Assembly (NCBI RefSeq): GCF_001648175.1
Contig: NZ_CP015243.1
Span: 3,100,001-3,164,000, forward strand
Length of the DNA: 64,000 bases
DNA from: Halotalea alkalilenta
Lineage (GTDB): Bacteria > Pseudomonadota > Gammaproteobacteria > Pseudomonadales > Halomonadaceae
Reading direction: 5' to 3'
Shown here: positions 8,451 through 16,566 of the stretch, one piece after another
How the letters are laid out: every line of letters starts with the position of its first letter
How positions within the stretch are numbered: position 1 is the stretch's first letter
Translations under genes and position numbers: made by a program
The notes under the pieces: generated by a model
Databases searched by the model: none
Told to the model about the DNA's origin: nothing
The model's input: only the letters and a program-made list of their open reading frames with translations

Positions 8451-9356
8451 ATGGAGACCCGGTGGCTTGAGGACTTCGTCGTGCTCGCGCGAACCCGCCA
8501 TTTCTCCCGCGCCGCGGAGCTTTCAAACGTCTCGCAGCCGACCTTCTCCCGCCGGATCAAGCTGCTCGAGGAGGAGATCGGCGCGCCGCTGATCAACCGC
8601 CAGAGCCTGCCGCTGTCATTGACCCCGGCCGGGGAGGAGTTCCTGGTGCTGTGCGAGCAGATCCAGGAGCGCCTGCGCCTGACCCGCGAGAGAATCCGCG
8701 CGATCGATGCCGGTGCGGAGCGCCGGGTACTGCTCGCCGCGCCCCATAGCCTGCTGGTCCACTTCGTCGACGAGTGGAGCCGCCGGCACCGGGTGCACGA
8801 CCGGTTGACCCCTTATCTGCGTGCCACCGGCTGGCTGATCCGCGACTACTTCGACGCGCTGGAGCGCGGCGAATGCGAGCTGGCGCTGTGCTACTGGCCA
8901 ACCCGGCGGATCGAGCCACCGCTGGATCTCGATGCGTTCGATTCGGTGGTGGTCGGCAGCGAGCGGCTGCTGCCGCTCAGTGCCCCTGACCCACAGGGCG
9001 CACCACGCTTCCGGCTGCCCGGCGAGCGCCGCCGGCCGCTGCCGCACATCGCCTTCCACCCTCGAGGACTGCTCGACGCCACGCTGCGCGCGCACCTCGG
9101 CGAGCAGCCGCAGCCCCCCTTCCTCACCACGCTCAGCGAGAGCATCCAGGCGGTCAACATCCTCGATCTGGTCAAGGGCGGCTACGGACTCGGCTGGCTG
9201 CCCGCCCGCACCGCCCGTGCGGCGCTGGCCAGCGGCGAGCTGGTCGCCGCTGGCCAGCGCGACTGGGAAGTGCCGCTCGAGCTGCGGCTGTTTCGCGCCA
9301 GACGCCCCCGAACCGACGCGCTAGAGGCGCTCTGGGCCGAGATAAGCACGCGCTGA
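8451..9356 (+). CDS. LysR-family transcriptional regulator (HypT-like)
   Basis: A 301-residue regulator. The winged helix-turn-helix spans residues 1-60 (METRWLEDFVVLARTRHFSR, then NVSQPTFSRRIKLLEEEIG). The N-terminus, NRQSLPLSLTPAG and AAPHSLL stretches resemble E. coli HypT (YjiE), a hypochlorite-responsive LysR protein. The remainder is the periplasmic-binding-like effector domain. It follows the importer operon with a 32-bp gap, so it may be co-transcribed and regulate it. That is inference: specific targets are not visible. Confidence 0.85.
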   Translation: METRWLEDFVVLARTRHFSRAAELSNVSQPTFSRRIKLLEEEIGAPLINRQSLPLSLTPAGEEFLVLCEQIQERLRLTRERIRAIDAGAERRVLLAAPHSLLVHFVDEWSRRHRVHDRLTPYLRATGWLIRDYFDALERGECELALCYWPTRRIEPPLDLDAFDSVVVGSERLLPLSAPDPQGAPRFRLPGERRRPLPHIAFHPRGLLDATLRAHLGEQPQPPFLTTLSESIQAVNILDLVKGGYGLGWLPARTARAALASGELVAAGQRDWEVPLELRLFRARRPRTDALEALWAEISTR

Positions 9357-9369
9357 GCCCAAGGCTCAG
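9353..9369. terminator. Hairpin shared by two converging genes
   Basis: CTGAGCC (9353-9359) and GGCTCAG (9363-9369) form a perfect 7-bp stem with a 3-nt loop. It spans the stop codons of the LysR gene and of the leftward acyltransferase gene and may terminate either transcript. There is no clear T run. Confidence 0.4.
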
Positions 9370-10679
9370 GCCTGCTTGGGCAGCAGGTGGGCGACCAGCC
9401 ATTGACGCACCCGCACCACGAACTGCTCCTGGAACACCACGCAGAACAGCACCGTGAGCAGCAGGTAGAGCGGATACCAGGCGAGCGAGGTCTCGCCAGC
9501 GGCATCGAAACAGGCGCGCCACTCGCCCACCGCACACAGCGAGGGCTCTCCGGCCAGTACCATTTCGACCCGGGAGAAGATCAGGTAGAGCGGTACGTGT
9601 AGCGCGAACATCGGCAGCGAGGCACCGCCGAGCCGGGAAGCGATCCGCTGCCAGCGCGCCGATCCGGTCGAGGGTAGCTGCACGCAGAGAAACAGCAGGG
9701 CGAGCTGGGCCGGCAGCATCAGGCCGTTGTGCAGCAGGTAATAGGCCGCGCTGCCCTTGCCCCCGGTGAGCAGCCAGGAGGCGACCACGATCTCGACCAC
9801 GATCAGCACCATCAGCGCCCCCACCATCGCCGACGAGAGCCCGAGCCCCGCCTCGCGACGGCGATGATAGAGCGCGCACAGCACGATACCGGCGAGGAAC
9901 TCCGGCAGCCGAATCAGCGGATTGCGGTGCAGGATGCCGGTCTCCGGCACGCCGTAGCTGGTGGTCAGTATCACCACCACCGGCGGCACCAGGTAGATCA
10001 GGTTGAGCAGGGAGAGCGCCGGGAGCGGACGACGCAGCCCGCGCAGCCAGGGCCCCAGCAGCGGGAAGGTCAGATAGAAGAAGAACAGCGCCGAGATCGA
10101 CCAGGACGGTGCGTTGAAGGTCAGGTAGTAAGGGTTCCAGGCATGGGTCATGGTCAGGTTCATGACCGCCGCCAGCAGCAGTTCGCGATTGTCGAGCCAG
10201 TGGAACAGCGATTCCGCCGGCGTATCGTTATTGGTGTCGTAGATCACGAAGCGAAACGAGGTATTGTCGACGTCCTCGGGGGTGAGCGCGAGCAGCGGCA
10301 GCACCACGAGGACCATCACGGTCAGCAGGATCGCACCAATATGGATCGGATAAAGATTGGAGATCCTCTTGGTCAGGAAGCTGCGGCTCGACTCGCGCAT
10401 TTCGAAGCCCCCTCCCGAGCGGGCTTCGAGATAGACATGGGCAAGCAGAAAGCCCGAGAGCAGGAAGAAGGTACTGGTCGAGAAGAAGCCGATATTGGTG
10501 ATGTAGGGCGCCCAGGGCAGCACATCCCCATAGTGGTGCAGGGTATGGAATATGACGATGTAGAAACCCAGCCAGAAACGCAGCCACTCGAGCGGAATGA
10601 ATCGCTCCTTACCGGTCGAGGTCGTGACGGCGCTCTTCTTTCGCTCTTGCATGCCGATGGCGTCTTTTTCAATCACCAT
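9366..10679 (-). CDS. Acyltransferase family 3 membrane protein
   Basis: A 437-residue multi-pass protein of the acyltransferase-3 (OafA/NodX-like) class. After a hydrophilic start it enters the hallmark FIPLEWLRFWLGFYIVIFH, whose His (about residue 44) is the usual catalytic residue, and the protein carries about ten hydrophobic segments. Such enzymes O-acylate envelope sugars or small molecules from the cytoplasmic side of the inner membrane. Substrate is unknown, and the flanking genes give no hint. GGAG lies about 10 nt before the chosen ATG; a second in-frame ATG nine codons later is also possible. Confidence 0.82.
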   Translation of the reverse strand: MVIEKDAIGMQERKKSAVTTSTGKERFIPLEWLRFWLGFYIVIFHTLHHYGDVLPWAPYITNIGFFSTSTFFLLSGFLLAHVYLEARSGGGFEMRESSRSFLTKRISNLYPIHIGAILLTVMVLVVLPLLALTPEDVDNTSFRFVIYDTNNDTPAESLFHWLDNRELLLAAVMNLTMTHAWNPYYLTFNAPSWSISALFFFYLTFPLLGPWLRGLRRPLPALSLLNLIYLVPPVVVILTTSYGVPETGILHRNPLIRLPEFLAGIVLCALYHRRREAGLGLSSAMVGALMVLIVVEIVVASWLLTGGKGSAAYYLLHNGLMLPAQLALLFLCVQLPSTGSARWQRIASRLGGASLPMFALHVPLYLIFSRVEMVLAGEPSLCAVGEWRACFDAAGETSLAWYPLYLLLTVLFCVVFQEQFVVRVRQWLVAHLLPKQA

Positions 10680-11051
10680 GAACGGTGGCTCTCCTTGCGG
10701 TACATGCTCTTCCCTGGCATCGGACCTGGGTAATCTAGGTATGGTACTTGCATCAAGAGGCTGCGCATGCCCCCGCCGGGGTCCATTGTCGCGGAACTCT
10801 GCGTCGCTTCAGTTGCCTTAAGGTGTCATTACGTGACGTCGCGTAGGCGCTTGCCGTCCGCTCTCGCTGCCCGCTCTCCAACGGCCGGCTGCGTCCGGCG
10901 CTCCATTACTCCATATCGCCTTGCCCAGAGCATCCCTTGGGCCAGCGCGAGACGAAGACGAACAACGGCTCAGGACCATTTCAGCTCGATACGATCGAGC
11001 GTGGATGGCTTTCGGACAGCGCCCAATGGGCCCGATACGCGTGGTAGCCCC
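10680..11051. other. 372-bp divergent intergenic region, no gene seen
   Basis: This separates the leftward acyltransferase from the rightward DUF3750 gene, so it must hold both promoters. I could not identify a convincing -35/-10 pair. At its left edge 10673-10685 reads TCACCATGAACGG, the insertion sequence target without the C of its CT core (see findings). No open frame here resembles a protein. Confidence 0.5.
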
Positions 11052-11891
11052 ATGGATAGAACCCAAGAAGCCTCTCGCCTTCCCGCCCTGACCAGGCGTG
11101 CGGCCACCGCGCTCGCGCTGCTACTGCTGACCCTTGCCCTGCTGCTTTCCGGTCCCTTGTCGATGCTCGCCCTGCAGCGCATCGACGCGGTGGCCGATAC
11201 ATCGATCGGCGTCGAGCGCACCAGCGCCGGGCTTGCGCCGTCTCCCGCCGACACGCCTGAGGCCGTGGTGCAAGTCTATGCGATCCGCCTCTACGACTGG
11301 CGCGGCGCCTTCGCCGTGCATACCTGGATTGCCGCCAAGCCGGCCAACGCCTCTGCCTACACCACCTATCAAGTCTATCAGTGGCGCACGCCCCACGTGA
11401 GCGTTTCCCAGCAGATTCCCGACCGCATGCGCCGAGGCACGGCCCCCATGCTGCTTGGCGAGACCCGCGGCCCCGCCGCCGAGCGCGCGATCGAGGAGAT
11501 TCGCCGCGCCGTCGCCGACTATCCAGCGGCGAACCACTATCGCGCATGGCCAGGGCCGAACAGCAACACCTTCATCGCCTGGGTGCTACGTCGCACGCCG
11601 GATCTATCGGTGGTGCTACCGGCCACCGCAATCGGCAAGGACTACCCGATCGACGGCTTCCTCGCGCCTACCCCCTCGGGCACCGGCTACCAGCTCTCCC
11701 TCGCGGGCATGCTCGGCATGAGCTTCGGTCTGCACGAAGGCATCGAGTTCAACCTGCTCGGGCTCAACTTCGGCACCGACTTCCTCAACCCCGCGATCAA
11801 GCTTCCCGGCATCGGCCGCCTCGGCATGCCCGCCTACGCCGCCCTCGACGCAGTCCCGGCCAACGACACCGAGACCGGCGCCAATCCTTGA
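11052..11891 (+). CDS. DUF3750 family protein
   Basis: A 279-residue protein starting at ATG 11052 (MDRTQEASR). One hydrophobic anchor or signal segment runs from about 17 to 40 (AATALALLLLTLALLLSG). The rest has the family's conserved blocks: VQVYAIRLYDWRGAFAVHTW, WPGPNSNTFIAW, AIGKDYPIDGF, PSGTGYQLSL and KLPGIGRLG. The family has no assigned activity; the Trp/Pro-rich motifs suggest a periplasmic enzyme-like domain. The same frame is open to 10767, but the membrane anchor directly after this ATG supports the start. Confidence 0.85.
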   Translation: MDRTQEASRLPALTRRAATALALLLLTLALLLSGPLSMLALQRIDAVADTSIGVERTSAGLAPSPADTPEAVVQVYAIRLYDWRGAFAVHTWIAAKPANASAYTTYQVYQWRTPHVSVSQQIPDRMRRGTAPMLLGETRGPAAERAIEEIRRAVADYPAANHYRAWPGPNSNTFIAWVLRRTPDLSVVLPATAIGKDYPIDGFLAPTPSGTGYQLSLAGMLGMSFGLHEGIEFNLLGLNFGTDFLNPAIKLPGIGRLGMPAYAALDAVPANDTETGANP

Positions 11892-11899
11892 GTGCCGCC

Positions 11900-11989
11900 G
11901 CCCGATCCCTCGACTGGCGCCCCCATTGCCGTGTCGATACTCGACCTTGGCGCGTATGGCGCCGCTCGGGACGAACGGGCTTATCGATC
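11900..11989 (-). repeat. Single inverted copy of the dispersed repeat module
   Basis: Read on the minus strand this is the same module as in the 147-bp array (CCCGTTCGTCCCGAGCGGCG, then CGCCAGTCGAGGGATC). It lies between the DUF3750 stop and the katE terminator and is the only clear copy in the opposite orientation. Confidence 0.85.
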
Positions 11990-11990
11990 C

Positions 11991-12022
11991 AAAAAAAAAA
12001 CGACCCCGGCGAGCCGGGGTCG
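11991..12022 (-). terminator. Intrinsic terminator of katE
   Basis: CGACCCCGG (12001-12009) pairs with CCGGGGTCG (12014-12022). On the leftward strand it is followed by ten T (11991-12000 are all A on the plus strand). This is a textbook rho-independent terminator 20 bp after the katE stop. Confidence 0.92.
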
Positions 12023-12042
12023 AGGGGCCTGCGCGCCAGGGC

Positions 12043-14202
12043 TCAGGCGGGAATGGCATCGGCCTTGGCTTGGCGGGACCAGACCCGGTGCTCGGCGAGC
12101 GCGCGCTCGAAGGCATCGAAGGCGGCGTCGACATCACCAGTGCTGATGCCATCTTCGCTGGTCGGTAAGCCCGCGGCGGTGAGCAGGCCGTCGGCATCAT
12201 CGATCGCGGCGATCGGCTTGAGGTGCTTGTAGGCCTCGAGCAGGTAGTAACGCCCCTGCCCCGACGCCGCCAGCGCCTCGACGCTCTTCGCGCCGCCAAT
12301 CACGATCACTCCATCCTGGGTCACCGACGGCAGCCCGTTGAGCATCGCATCAGGGGCAAGCTGCTTGCCGTCGTCGCCGGTGACCGGTGCCATCGAGGGT
12401 GCGATCAGGGTCGCCGCCGCGCCTTTCGCCTCGAGTTTTTGCACCACTGTGGCGAGCTGCTGGGCATCGAAGCCATCGCTGACCAGTACCGCCACCTTGC
12501 GGAACTTGATCCCATCGGGTTTGCGCGCCAGCAGACTCAACGCCGGGGAGGCATCGAGCGACGACTTGCCGAGCTCCTCTTTCGACGCGGTAGCGGCGGT
12601 CGGCGCCGGCATGCCGTGTACCTGCGCCACTCGCTTGGCCAGATCGAGGGAGATGTTCGGCAGGATCTCGTTGACCACCCGCTCGCGGATGAACGGACGG
12701 GTCACCTTGGAGAGCTCGAAGGCGTAGGCCTCGACGATATGCTGCTGCTCGGCGTCGCTCTGTGAATTCCAGAACAGGGTCGCCTGGGAGTAGTGATCAT
12801 TGAACGAGGGGCTGCGCGCGCGCACCTTGTGTGCGTCGACCCGTTCGTAGACGCTCTCGAAGCCGCCGTTCTCGGCCGCGGCCGGGGTTTCGCGCGGCCA
12901 ACCGTCATCGATCGAGTTCGGCTCGTAGGAGGCCTGGCCCTGGTTGATCGTCTGGCGATGGAAGCTGTCGCGCTGGTTGTTGTGCACCGGGCAGACCGGC
13001 CGGTTGATCGGGATCTCAGCGAAGTTAGGCCCGCCGAGCCGCAGCATCTGGGTATCGAGGTAGGAGAACAGCCGCCCCTGGAGCAGCGGGTCATTGGAGA
13101 AGTCGATGCCCGGTACCACGCTGCCCGGGTTGAAGGCGACCTGCTCGACCTCAGCGAAGTAGTTGTCCGGGTTGCGATTGAGCACCATCTTGCCGATCGG
13201 CGTGACCGGTACCAGCTCTTCCGGGATGATCTTGGTCGGATCGAGCAGGTCGAAATCGAATTTGTGCTCGTCCTCCTCCTCGACCACCTGGACGCCGAAC
13301 TCCCACTCGAGGAAGTCGCCATTCTCGATGTCGTCGTGCAAAGCACGGCGGTGGAAATCCGGGTCACGCCCCCAAAGCTTCTGCGCCTCGTCCCAGACCA
13401 GTGAATAGGTGCCGGCGAGCGGTTTCCAGTGGAACTTGACGAAGCGTGACACACCCTGCTTGTCGATCAGTCGGAAGGTGTGGATACCGAAACCTTCCAT
13501 CGAGCGATAGTGGCGCGGGATGGCGCGGTCGGACATGGTCCAGAGCACCATGTGGGCGCTCTCCGGCACTAGCGAGACGAAGTCCCAGAAGGTGTCGTGA
13601 GCCGATTGGCCCTGGGGGATCTCGTTGTGCGGCTCGGGCTTCACCGCATGGACGAAATCGGGAAACTTGATCGCATCCTGGATGAAGAATACCGGCATGT
13701 TGTTGCCGACCAGATCCCAGATGCCCTCGTCGGTGTAGAACTTGGTCGCGAAGCCGCGCACATCGCGCACGGTGTCGTTGGAGCCGCGCGCGCCCTGCAC
13801 GGTCGAGAAACGCACGAATACCGGGGTGCGCTTGCCGGGATCCTTGAAAAGCCCCGCCTTGGAGAGCTTGGCCGCCGCTTCATAAGGCTCGAAGTAGCCA
13901 TGCGCCGCCGCCCCCCTGGCATGGACGATGCGCTCGGGGATCCGCTCGTGGTCGAAGTGGTTGATCTTCTCCCGCATGATGAAGTCTTCGAGCAGCGTCG
14001 GCCCGCGATCACCCGCCTTGAGCGAGTTCTGGTTGTCGCTGATCCGCACGCCCTGGTTGGTGCGCAAGTCATGCCCCTTGGCATTGCTGCGCCAGCGCTC
14101 CAGCGCATCGTGCTTGCTATCCTCTGAAGTGGTGAAATCGGTATCGTGCGGGCCGTCACTATTGCGTGCAGTGATCGGCCCCGGTTGGGATGGCCTAGTC
14201 AT
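12043..14202 (-). CDS. katE: Large-subunit catalase HPII with C-terminal flavodoxin-like domain
   Basis: A 719-residue monofunctional heme catalase that breaks down hydrogen peroxide in the cytoplasm. The distal His is H94 ([12 protein letters not shown]), the Asn is in GNNMPVFF, and the proximal Tyr lies in [14 protein letters not shown]. From about residue 575 a class I glutamine-amidotransferase-like domain follows ([17 protein letters not shown] to VIVIGGAKS), diagnostic of the KatE clade. The start at 14202 has GGAG about 9 nt upstream; a longer frame to 14274 adds residues unlike the family. A terminator follows directly. A second catalase of another clade lies 2.4 kb upstream, beyond an insertion sequence. 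Confidence 0.95.
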   Translation of the reverse strand: MTRPSQPGPITARNSDGPHDTDFTTSEDSKHDALERWRSNAKGHDLRTNQGVRISDNQNSLKAGDRGPTLLEDFIMREKINHFDHERIPERIVHARGAAAHGYFEPYEAAAKLSKAGLFKDPGKRTPVFVRFSTVQGARGSNDTVRDVRGFATKFYTDEGIWDLVGNNMPVFFIQDAIKFPDFVHAVKPEPHNEIPQGQSAHDTFWDFVSLVPESAHMVLWTMSDRAIPRHYRSMEGFGIHTFRLIDKQGVSRFVKFHWKPLAGTYSLVWDEAQKLWGRDPDFHRRALHDDIENGDFLEWEFGVQVVEEEDEHKFDFDLLDPTKIIPEELVPVTPIGKMVLNRNPDNYFAEVEQVAFNPGSVVPGIDFSNDPLLQGRLFSYLDTQMLRLGGPNFAEIPINRPVCPVHNNQRDSFHRQTINQGQASYEPNSIDDGWPRETPAAAENGGFESVYERVDAHKVRARSPSFNDHYSQATLFWNSQSDAEQQHIVEAYAFELSKVTRPFIRERVVNEILPNISLDLAKRVAQVHGMPAPTAATASKEELGKSSLDASPALSLLARKPDGIKFRKVAVLVSDGFDAQQLATVVQKLEAKGAAATLIAPSMAPVTGDDGKQLAPDAMLNGLPSVTQDGVIVIGGAKSVEALAASGQGRYYLLEAYKHLKPIAAIDDADGLLTAAGLPTSEDGISTGDVDAAFDAFERALAEHRVWSRQAKADAIPA

Positions 14203-14389
14203 CGGTCGACTCTCCTTGTTGGAACCTCGTCTATCGCCAGCGCCGCCCATCCCCTCCCTTCCCAGAGGGTCCATCGAGAAGGTGTCAGGTTCTCGACGGC
14301 GAACGGCTACGCCACCACTCAGCGTAGACAGCGCCTGCTAACGCCGCAAAAGACCTGCATGATTCTCGCGACGATTGGCCGTCATCCCC

Positions 14390-14682
14390 CGTTCGTCCCG
14401 AGCGGTGCCGATACGCGCGAAGGCCGAGTACCAGCATGGCAATGGGGGCGGCAGTCGAGGGATCCACCCTCGGCGCCGGGGCTGTGGTTCGAGACGCTCG
14501 TTCCTCGCTCCTCACCACGAACGGATGTCGAAGGGGCCTCGCTCCTCACCACGAACGGATGTCGAAGCGGCCTCGCTCCTCACCGCGAACGGATGTCGAA
14601 GGGGCCTCGCTCCTCACCGCGAACGGATGTCGAAGGGGCCTCGCTCCTCACCGCGAACGGATGTCGAAGGGGCCTCGCTCCT
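14390..14682. repeat. Dispersed repeat module plus 34-bp tandem array, left of insertion sequence copy A
   Basis: 14390-14510 is one copy of the dispersed module (GTTCGTCCCGAGCGG, AGTCGAGGGATCC, GGTTCGAGACG). From 14521, ACGGATGTCGAAG recurs at 14555, 14589, 14623 and 14657, exactly 34 bp apart. Each 34-bp unit contains CTCACCRCGAACGG. The array is cut at the CT of 14681-14682 by the element and resumes at 16344. Confidence 0.9.
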
Positions 14683-14768
14683 TTCCATGAACCCCCTCCG
14701 AGTTCTCCTCGACAGGGGGATGATCAGGGGGGAGATTGGGCGGTCGTCATATCGTTCTTCCTCAACTT

Positions 14769-16097
14769 TCAGGCAGAAGCATTTTGAGCTTCAGTCTGGA
14801 TAGGCGTCACGGAGAACCCGAGCTGCTTGGCGAGTCGACGCATGGAACGTTGCTTGGTTTCCAGCGCCTGTGCCTCGTAGTACTGGAGTCCGTGTTCGAC
14901 ATAGTCCAATCCTTTGACCATGACGCGCCAGAACAGCGCCGCGAGTTTGCGCGCCAGGGCGATATTGGCGATCAATCCACCTCGGCGACCCGCCATCCGA
15001 CGGTAAAAACCGCCCAGCGCAATGTGTTTGCTGCGAGCGAGGCTGCGGGCCATGACGCAAAACAGGCGCCCAGCACGATTACGCCTGCGCTTGGCCGAGC
15101 GTTGGCGCTTACCGCTCTGATGACTCCCGGGGGCCAGCCCGGCCCAAGCGGTGAAGTGTTTCTCGGTCGGCCACTGGGTCAGGTCGGTTCCCACTTCACC
15201 TATGAGTTGCAGGACGCTGTAGTCCGTATGGGCGGGAAGCACGGTGAGATCATTGCCTCCACACAGAGCCACCAGCATCGGATGCAGGTCATCGATCTGG
15301 GGTGCATTGGCACCGCCTCGCTTGTGCGCCTTGGACGGCGGCGACGTCGGAGGATCGACGTCGATCGAACGGAGCACCGCTTCGATCTGTTGGTCGCAAG
15401 CCCTGATCAAACGCTGGTAGTGCTCCCAGCTTTCCAGCGCCTGGCGCAACGCGAACAGATGCTCCTCGGCCCAGGTCCCTTGCAGAGAGGCTTTGATCCG
15501 TTCGGCCTTCTGCTGGCGGATCTGCACGTCGCACAAAGCCAGCAGTCGCTCAGGATCGCGTTCACCCTCGAGCATCGACCGGATCACCGCCATGCCGCTG
15601 CGGCCCACCAGGTTGCTGATGACATCGTGCAATTTGATGTTCATCCGCTCCAAGGCCTTCTGCAGATGCTGCACATGCCCTGCGGCCAGCGTGATGTGGT
15701 CCTGGCGCAGTCGCAGGTAATCCTGCAAGCGCCGGATCTCGGCTGGGGGCACGAAGCCTGCCCGCAAGAGTCCGTGCGCGTGCAACGTCGCTCCCCACTG
15801 GCAATCCTTCATATCCGTCTTGCGACCCGGCAGATTGCGGGTGTGCTTACCGTTGACCATCAGCACCTGTAGTTTCGCGGCTTCCAGCACGCTGTACAGG
15901 GGCAGCCAGTAGATCCCCGTGGCCTCCATGGCCACCGACTTCACCTTCTGCGACAACAGCCAGTCGCGTAGCTCATGCAGCTGTGCCGTGAACGTGCCGA
16001 ATACCTTCGGCTCCCCCCCGGCAATCGACACATGCATCTGCTCGCTGCCGACATCCACGAAGGCTGCCAATGGATCCAATACCGGTAAGTGGGCCAT
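14769..16097 (-). CDS. IS110-family transposase (DEDD/serine recombinase), copy A
   Basis: A 442-residue IS110-type recombinase. The RuvC-like DEDD domain shows D15 (FVDVGSEQ), E58 (AMEATGIYW), D95 and D98 (RKTDMKDCQW). A coiled linker (about 115-245) leads to the transposase_20 domain with GLAPGSHQSGK, where S328 matches the family's conserved nucleophilic serine. Enzymes of this family use an RNA encoded in the element to pair donor and target. AGGAG lies 7 nt before the ATG. This copy has His22 where copies B, C and D have Tyr22. Frame intact and probably active. Confidence 0.95.
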   Translation of the reverse strand: MAHLPVLDPLAAFVDVGSEQMHVSIAGGEPKVFGTFTAQLHELRDWLLSQKVKSVAMEATGIYWLPLYSVLEAAKLQVLMVNGKHTRNLPGRKTDMKDCQWGATLHAHGLLRAGFVPPAEIRRLQDYLRLRQDHITLAAGHVQHLQKALERMNIKLHDVISNLVGRSGMAVIRSMLEGERDPERLLALCDVQIRQQKAERIKASLQGTWAEEHLFALRQALESWEHYQRLIRACDQQIEAVLRSIDVDPPTSPPSKAHKRGGANAPQIDDLHPMLVALCGGNDLTVLPAHTDYSVLQLIGEVGTDLTQWPTEKHFTAWAGLAPGSHQSGKRQRSAKRRRNRAGRLFCVMARSLARSKHIALGGFYRRMAGRRGGLIANIALARKLAALFWRVMVKGLDYVEHGLQYYEAQALETKQRSMRRLAKQLGFSVTPIQTEAQNASA

Positions 16098-16146
16098 CTT
16101 ATAGCTCCTGGGAACGGGTCGATGGAGAAGGGGTTACCGCAAGCCC

Positions 16147-16287
16147 GGTCGTGTTCTGGGAAGACAAATCTTTCCAACGGGAAGCCAGGCTCACCATAAT
16201 GCGCAGCAGCCCACGACCAGAGCCATTCTCACCACCGGGCACCCGGCACCAAAAGACATGCGGCCACGCTGCTTGCGGCAACACAGC
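16147..16287 (-). ncRNA. Candidate bridge RNA/seekRNA in the leader of copy A
   Basis: Read leftward, GCTGTGTTG-CCG-CAAGCAGC (16287-16268) can form a 5' hairpin. Further on, GGTCGTG (16218-16212) and CACGACC (16153-16147) form a 7-bp stem. Inside it, TTATGGTGAG (16199-16190) pairs with the right half of the target (CTCACCATGA) in ten positions with one G-T wobble, and TGGAAAG (16176-16170) pairs with the right half of the donor junction (CTTTCCA). A second target complement, GTGGTGAG (16235-16228), lies outside the stem. Position upstream of the transposase and the guide content fit IS110-group bridge RNAs. Folding and exact ends are my reading and were not computed. Confidence 0.6.
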
Positions 16288-16343
16288 CATGCTACTCGGG
16301 TTCAAGGTCCATGCGCAGTGCCATCGCGATGGCACAGGAGGCT

Positions 16344-16500
16344 CACCACGAACGAATGTCGAAGGGGCCTCGCTCCTCACCGCGAACGGATCAAAAGACC
16401 CGTTCGTCCCGAGCGGTGCCCGTACGCGCCACGGTCGAGCACCGGCGCGGCAATGGGGGGCGCCAGTCGAGGGACCCGTTCTCGGCGCCGGGCCGTGATG
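16344..16500. repeat. Continuation of the 34-bp array and a dispersed module, right of copy A
   Basis: Immediately after the element the array resumes (CACCACGAACGAATGTCGAAG, then a CTCACCGCGAACGG unit), followed by one dispersed module up to GGCGCCGGGCC. Joined to 14682 it restores an uninterrupted array. Confidence 0.88.
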
Positions 16501-16511
16501 CTGGCCTACGA

Positions 16512-16547
16512 ACACAACGAAAACGGGCCACCCAGTGGGTGACCCGT
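16512..16547 (-). terminator. Intrinsic terminator of the small-subunit catalase gene
   Basis: ACGGG-C-CACCC (16523-16533) pairs with GGGTG-A-CCCGT (16537-16547) with one C/A mismatch. Leftward it is followed by GTTTTCGTTGTG. It lies 20 bp after the stop at 16567. Confidence 0.75.
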
Positions 16548-16566
16548 CGATCGTTCGGATTAAGGT

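Larger units (their letters stand above)
14683..16343 (-). mobile_element. IS110-family insertion sequence, copy A (1661 bp)
   Basis: Both ends are defined by comparison with the flanking array and the other three copies. Left junction: target GCTC-CT joined to TTCCATGAACC. Right junction: GGCACAGGAGG-CT joined to target CACCACGAACG. Only the CT is shared, with no longer target duplication and no terminal inverted repeats, as in the IS110 family. The transposase reads leftward, with a 245-bp leader upstream (16098-16343) and an 86-bp short end downstream. The short end holds a hairpin at 14692-14719 (CCCCCT/AGGGGG enclosing CGAG/CTCG). The leader begins with a perfect 18-nt palindrome (16318-16335). 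It sits between the two catalase genes without breaking either. Confidence 0.95.

Noticed and set aside
14521..14690. 34-bp repeats as a CRISPR or plasmid iteron set
   Set aside because: The repeats are contiguous without spacers, no replication gene is nearby, and the same words belong to the dispersed intergenic repeat family.
14736..15872. 378-codon plus-strand frame antisense to the transposase, repeated in all four copies
   Set aside because: It is the complement of a GC-rich coding frame, resembles no protein family I know, and its conservation follows from the identity of the element copies.
16098..16130. CAGGAGCT before the transposase start as the left donor guide
   Set aside because: It resembles donor CAGGAGGCT but lacks one G and is needed as the ribosome binding site, so it was not used as guide evidence.
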